A stretch of 8,247 nt of DNA from Patescibacteria group bacterium (GTDB lineage: Bacteria > Patescibacteriota > Minisyncoccia > Moranbacterales > UBA1568), in assembly GCA_030916545.1 (NCBI GenBank), contig JAUPWI010000049.1:1-8247 (forward strand), written 5' to 3'. Both the position numbers and the translations under genes were made by a program. Under the pieces are notes generated by a model. The model searched no databases, was not told where the DNA came from, and worked only from the letters and a program-made list of their open reading frames with translations. The first letter of the stretch is position 1. Every line of letters starts with the position of its first letter. Shown one piece after another: positions 5,976-8,247 of this stretch.

Positions 5976-8009
5976 TCAGAGTGCCTGCTTCCGTTTCGCC
6001 TCAAGCGCCCGGATCTCATCACGCAGAAGCGCGGCCGTCTCGAAGTCAAGCGCCTTGACCGCCTGTTTCATCTCTTTCTCCTTGAGACGGATGAGCTTGG
6101 CGGGATCCTTGGCGAACACCTGTTCATCAAGCGAGAGACTCACGCGCACCGCTTTATCATGCTCGCTTTCTAGATGCTCGGTGATATCATGAATCGTCTT
6201 CCTGATGGTCTCCGGTGTGATGCCATGCGAGACGTTGTATTCGGTCTGGATCTTCCGCCGCCGATCCGTTTCATCCAAAGCGTACTTCATCGAATTCGTG
6301 ATCCGATCGGCATACAAGGTGACCCGTCCGTCCACGTTGCGTGCCGCCCGTCCAATGATCTGAATCAAGGAAGTCTCCGACCGCAAAAACCCTTCCTTAT
6401 CCGCGTCCAGGATTCCGATAAACGATACCTCCGGCAAGTCGAGTCCCTCGCGAAGCAGATTGACCCCGACTAGACAGTCGAATTCCCCCTTACGGAAGGA
6501 TGTCAGGATCTTGATCCGATCGATGGTCTTGATATCGCTATGCAGGTACTCCGATCTGATTCCTTTCTCTTTCAGATACACTGCGAGATCTTCCGCCATC
6601 TTCTTGGTAAGCGTTGTCGCGATCACCCGACCACCCCTCCTGACTTCCGCTTCCGTCTCAGCGATGAAATCCCCGATCTGTCCCGGATACGCCGCCTCCA
6701 GTACCGCTCGGACCCCGCGCACCTCGACCACCGGATCGAGCAAGCCGGTCGGTCGGATCACCTGCTCCACGATCCGTGCACTCACGTCGCGCTCATAGTC
6801 CGAAGGCGTAGCCGAAGTAAAGACGACCGGTCCGACCCGTTCCAGGAATTCCTCAAACCGGAGCGGACGGTTATCGAGCGCCGAGGGCAGGCGGAACCCG
6901 AATTCAACCAGCGTCTGTTTGCGTGACCGATCGCCGGCATACATTCCGCGAAGCTGAGGCACAGTCACATGCGACTCATCGATCACGGTCAAAAAATCAG
7001 GTGTCCCATCCGGCAGATGCGGGAAATACGACAGAAGCGTTTCGGCCGGCTCACCCGGCAACTTCCCGGAAAGGTGCCGCGAATAATTCTCGATACCGCT
7101 GCAGTATCCGATCTCCTCGATCATCGCGAGATCGTACGTGGTCCGTCGCTTCAGGCGTTCGACTTCAAGAAATTTGCCTTCCTTCTCGAGTTCCGCGAGA
7201 CGCAGCGCCAATTCCTCCCGGATATCGGACAGTGCCCGCGCTTTCTCATCTTCGTTGGTGATGAAATGCTTGGCCGGAAAAAGAAAGATGTCCTGTGGTT
7301 CCTCGAGGATCTTCTGCGTCACCGGATCGATCTTCACGATACGTCCGATCTTCCCCGCCAGGATATCGATGCTATACATATATTTCTCCGAAACCGGCAT
7401 CACCTCGACGCGATTCCCGAGGCTCCGGAACGATCCGGATGTCAGATCAGCATTCGTCCGTTCAAAAAAGATTGATACCAAGGTATGAAGCAGCTCTGTC
7501 CGCGTCATGGGTGTCCCGACCGACAGCCGCAGATTCTTCTTCTCGTATTCCGCCGGACTTCCCAGACCGTAGATGCAGGACACGGACGCCACGATGATCG
7601 TATCGCGCCGGGTCAAGAGCGCCTGAGTGGACGCATGGCGTAACCGGTCTATCTCCTCATTGATCTGCGCGTCCTTCTCGATGTACGTATCCGTCACCGG
7701 CAGATACGCTTCCGGCTGGTAGAAATCATAGTAAGAGACGAAATAATGGACGGCATGATCGGGAAAGAAAGTCTGATACTCCTGAGCCAGCTGAGCCGCC
7801 AGAGTCTTGTTATGCGCGATGACCAAAGTCGGCTTACCGATATTCGCGATGACATTGGCCATCGTGAACGTCTTCCCGGATCCGGTCACTCCCAAAAGCG
7901 TCTGAAACGGAGCACCCGACTCGACGCCCTGGGTAAGCGCCGCGATCGCCTCCGGCTGATCCCCGGCCGGAGCCCAGTCCGATTGGATATGGAATATTGA
8001 CTTTTTCAT
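5976..8009 (-). CDS. uvrB: Excinuclease ABC subunit UvrB
   Basis: UvrB receives damaged DNA from UvrA, verifies the lesion with its helicase-like ATPase and beta-hairpin, and recruits UvrC. From the ATG at 8009 the protein is 677 residues, the usual length. Landmarks: DWAPAGDQPEAI (11-22); Walker A GVTGSGKT (40-47); the damage-probing beta-hairpin region around YYDFYQPEAYLP to INEE (93-119); Walker B DESH (344-347); helicase motif V region LLREGLDLPEV (518-528); motif VI GRAARN (553-558); and the C-terminal UVR domain (about 639-670) that contacts UvrC. An upstream in-frame ATG at 8039 was rejected: it lies inside the promoter spacer and adds ten residues not expected for the family. With the 8009 start the mRNA would be leaderless or nearly so. 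The gene is flanked upstream by repeat copy 2. Confidence 0.97.
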   Translation of the reverse strand: MKKSIFHIQSDWAPAGDQPEAIAALTQGVESGAPFQTLLGVTGSGKTFTMANVIANIGKPTLVIAHNKTLAAQLAQEYQTFFPDHAVHYFVSYYDFYQPEAYLPVTDTYIEKDAQINEEIDRLRHASTQALLTRRDTIIVASVSCIYGLGSPAEYEKKNLRLSVGTPMTRTELLHTLVSIFFERTNADLTSGSFRSLGNRVEVMPVSEKYMYSIDILAGKIGRIVKIDPVTQKILEEPQDIFLFPAKHFITNEDEKARALSDIREELALRLAELEKEGKFLEVERLKRRTTYDLAMIEEIGYCSGIENYSRHLSGKLPGEPAETLLSYFPHLPDGTPDFLTVIDESHVTVPQLRGMYAGDRSRKQTLVEFGFRLPSALDNRPLRFEEFLERVGPVVFTSATPSDYERDVSARIVEQVIRPTGLLDPVVEVRGVRAVLEAAYPGQIGDFIAETEAEVRRGGRVIATTLTKKMAEDLAVYLKEKGIRSEYLHSDIKTIDRIKILTSFRKGEFDCLVGVNLLREGLDLPEVSFIGILDADKEGFLRSETSLIQIIGRAARNVDGRVTLYADRITNSMKYALDETDRRRKIQTEYNVSHGITPETIRKTIHDITEHLESEHDKAVRVSLSLDEQVFAKDPAKLIRLKEKEMKQAVKALDFETAALLRDEIRALEAKRKQAL

Positions 8010-8017
8010 AGATTTAG

Positions 8018-8046
8018 AGTATAATGTATATTTAATCATTTCGCAA
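8018..8046 (-). promoter_or_regulatory. uvrB sigma-70-type promoter
   Basis: A -35 TTGCGA (8041-8046, four of six to TTGACA) and a -10 TATACT (8018-8023, five of six to TATAAT) are separated by exactly 17 bp in AT-rich DNA. The -10 ends 8 bases before the uvrB ATG (8009), so the predicted transcription start falls at or a few bases before the start codon. No Shine-Dalgarno is present, which fits a leaderless message. The -35 is only four bases from the end of repeat copy 2. Confidence 0.7.
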
Positions 8047-8050
8047 CCTG

Positions 8051-8235
8051 AGTATCTCTCTCAAATCTCATGTCGAGGGAAAACGAGAGAATTTCGTGCG
8101 AAAACCTTGAAAAGTACAGAGGGTTACTTTCGTAACCTGACAAGCCTTGAAAGGTTTGCAGCCGAGATTCTCTCGTTTTCACCGACAAGCGCTTGTCTCT
8201 TGCTTATTCATGCGGTGAGATTTGAGAGAGATACT
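8051..8235 (-). repeat. MITE-like structured repeat, copy 2 (185 bp), inverted relative to copy 1
   Basis: The terminal inverted repeats (8051-8070 and 8216-8235) are a perfect 20-bp match. The 18-bp stem arms are at 8079-8096 and 8163-8180 with one mismatch. The apical hairpin is at 8122-8137 and the 14-bp palindrome GACAAGCGCTTGTC at 8184-8197. On the minus strand the sequence aligns end to end with copy 1 (4328-4511), including the apical GAAA loop. Differences fall in the left lobe, one stem base, two adjacent internal-loop bases, one indel next to the right terminal repeat and one terminal-repeat base. No ORF or transposase is seen. The 12 bases after it (8236-8247) show nothing identifiable. 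Confidence 0.93.
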
Positions 8236-8247
8236 TATGACATGGAA

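Noticed and set aside
5590..6192. 200-codon plus-strand frame over the uvrB 3' end and the membrane-protein gene
   Set aside because: Composition is Ser/Arg-rich as expected for antisense of these genes, and no start signal is seen.
6969..7475. 168-codon open frame on the plus strand
   Set aside because: Antisense shadow of uvrB, whose minus-strand reading is complete and fully recognisable here.
531..8009. Alternative genetic code with TGA as glycine
   Set aside because: UvrA, UvrB, the alkyltransferase and the deacetylase all end on TGA at the expected C-termini, and the uvrA TGA overlaps the next ATG.
8010..8039. Upstream ATG start for uvrB at 8039
   Set aside because: The ten added residues are not family-like and the ATG lies between the -35 and -10 boxes.

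Overview
The window reads as a compact bacterial chromosome segment. Every protein gene is on the minus strand and it centres on nucleotide excision repair. From right to left in transcription order it holds: a 185-bp repeat; uvrB with its promoter; a short unassigned leader region; a small membrane-anchored protein; a secreted coiled-coil protein; a terminator hairpin; a second, inverted copy of the repeat; then ogt-like alkyltransferase, a YdjC/ChbG-like deacetylase, uvrA and the start of a YgjP-type zinc hydrolase that runs off the window at base 1. The organism is probably a member of the Patescibacteria/CPR (Parcubacteria-like). This is inferred from the shortened UvrA, the unrecognised small envelope proteins, weak Shine-Dalgarno use, tight packing and uvrA close to uvrB. 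It is not proven. TGA acts as a normal stop: UvrA, UvrB, Ogt and the deacetylase all end on TGA at the expected family C-termini. That argues against the lineages that read TGA as glycine.

Layout. 1-534: YgjP/DUF45 metallohydrolase (3' end missing), overlapping uvrA by ATGA. 531-3101: uvrA. 3183-3908: YdjC-like deacetylase. 3960-4283: single-domain O6-alkylguanine-type alkyltransferase. 4284-4600 (gene-free): repeat copy 1 and a terminator-like hairpin. 4601-5473 and 5454-5816: coiled-coil secreted protein and small membrane protein, overlapping by 20 bases. 5817-5975: a 22-codon leader ORF with a consensus Shine-Dalgarno and a TATACT box. 5976-8009: uvrB. 8010-8050: uvrB promoter. 8051-8235: repeat copy 2.

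Functionally, UvrA and UvrB form the damage-recognition complex and the alkyltransferase repairs alkylated bases directly, so two transcription units give a small DNA-repair neighbourhood. The most unusual content is the pair of about 96% identical, 184/185-bp repeats in opposite orientation. Each has 20-bp terminal inverted repeats, an 18-bp internal stem, a GAAA-capped apical hairpin and a separate 14-bp palindrome. They bracket the uvrB segment, and each sits just upstream of a transcription unit carrying a repair gene. They look like a MITE-like or REP-like mobile element, with no transposase in view.
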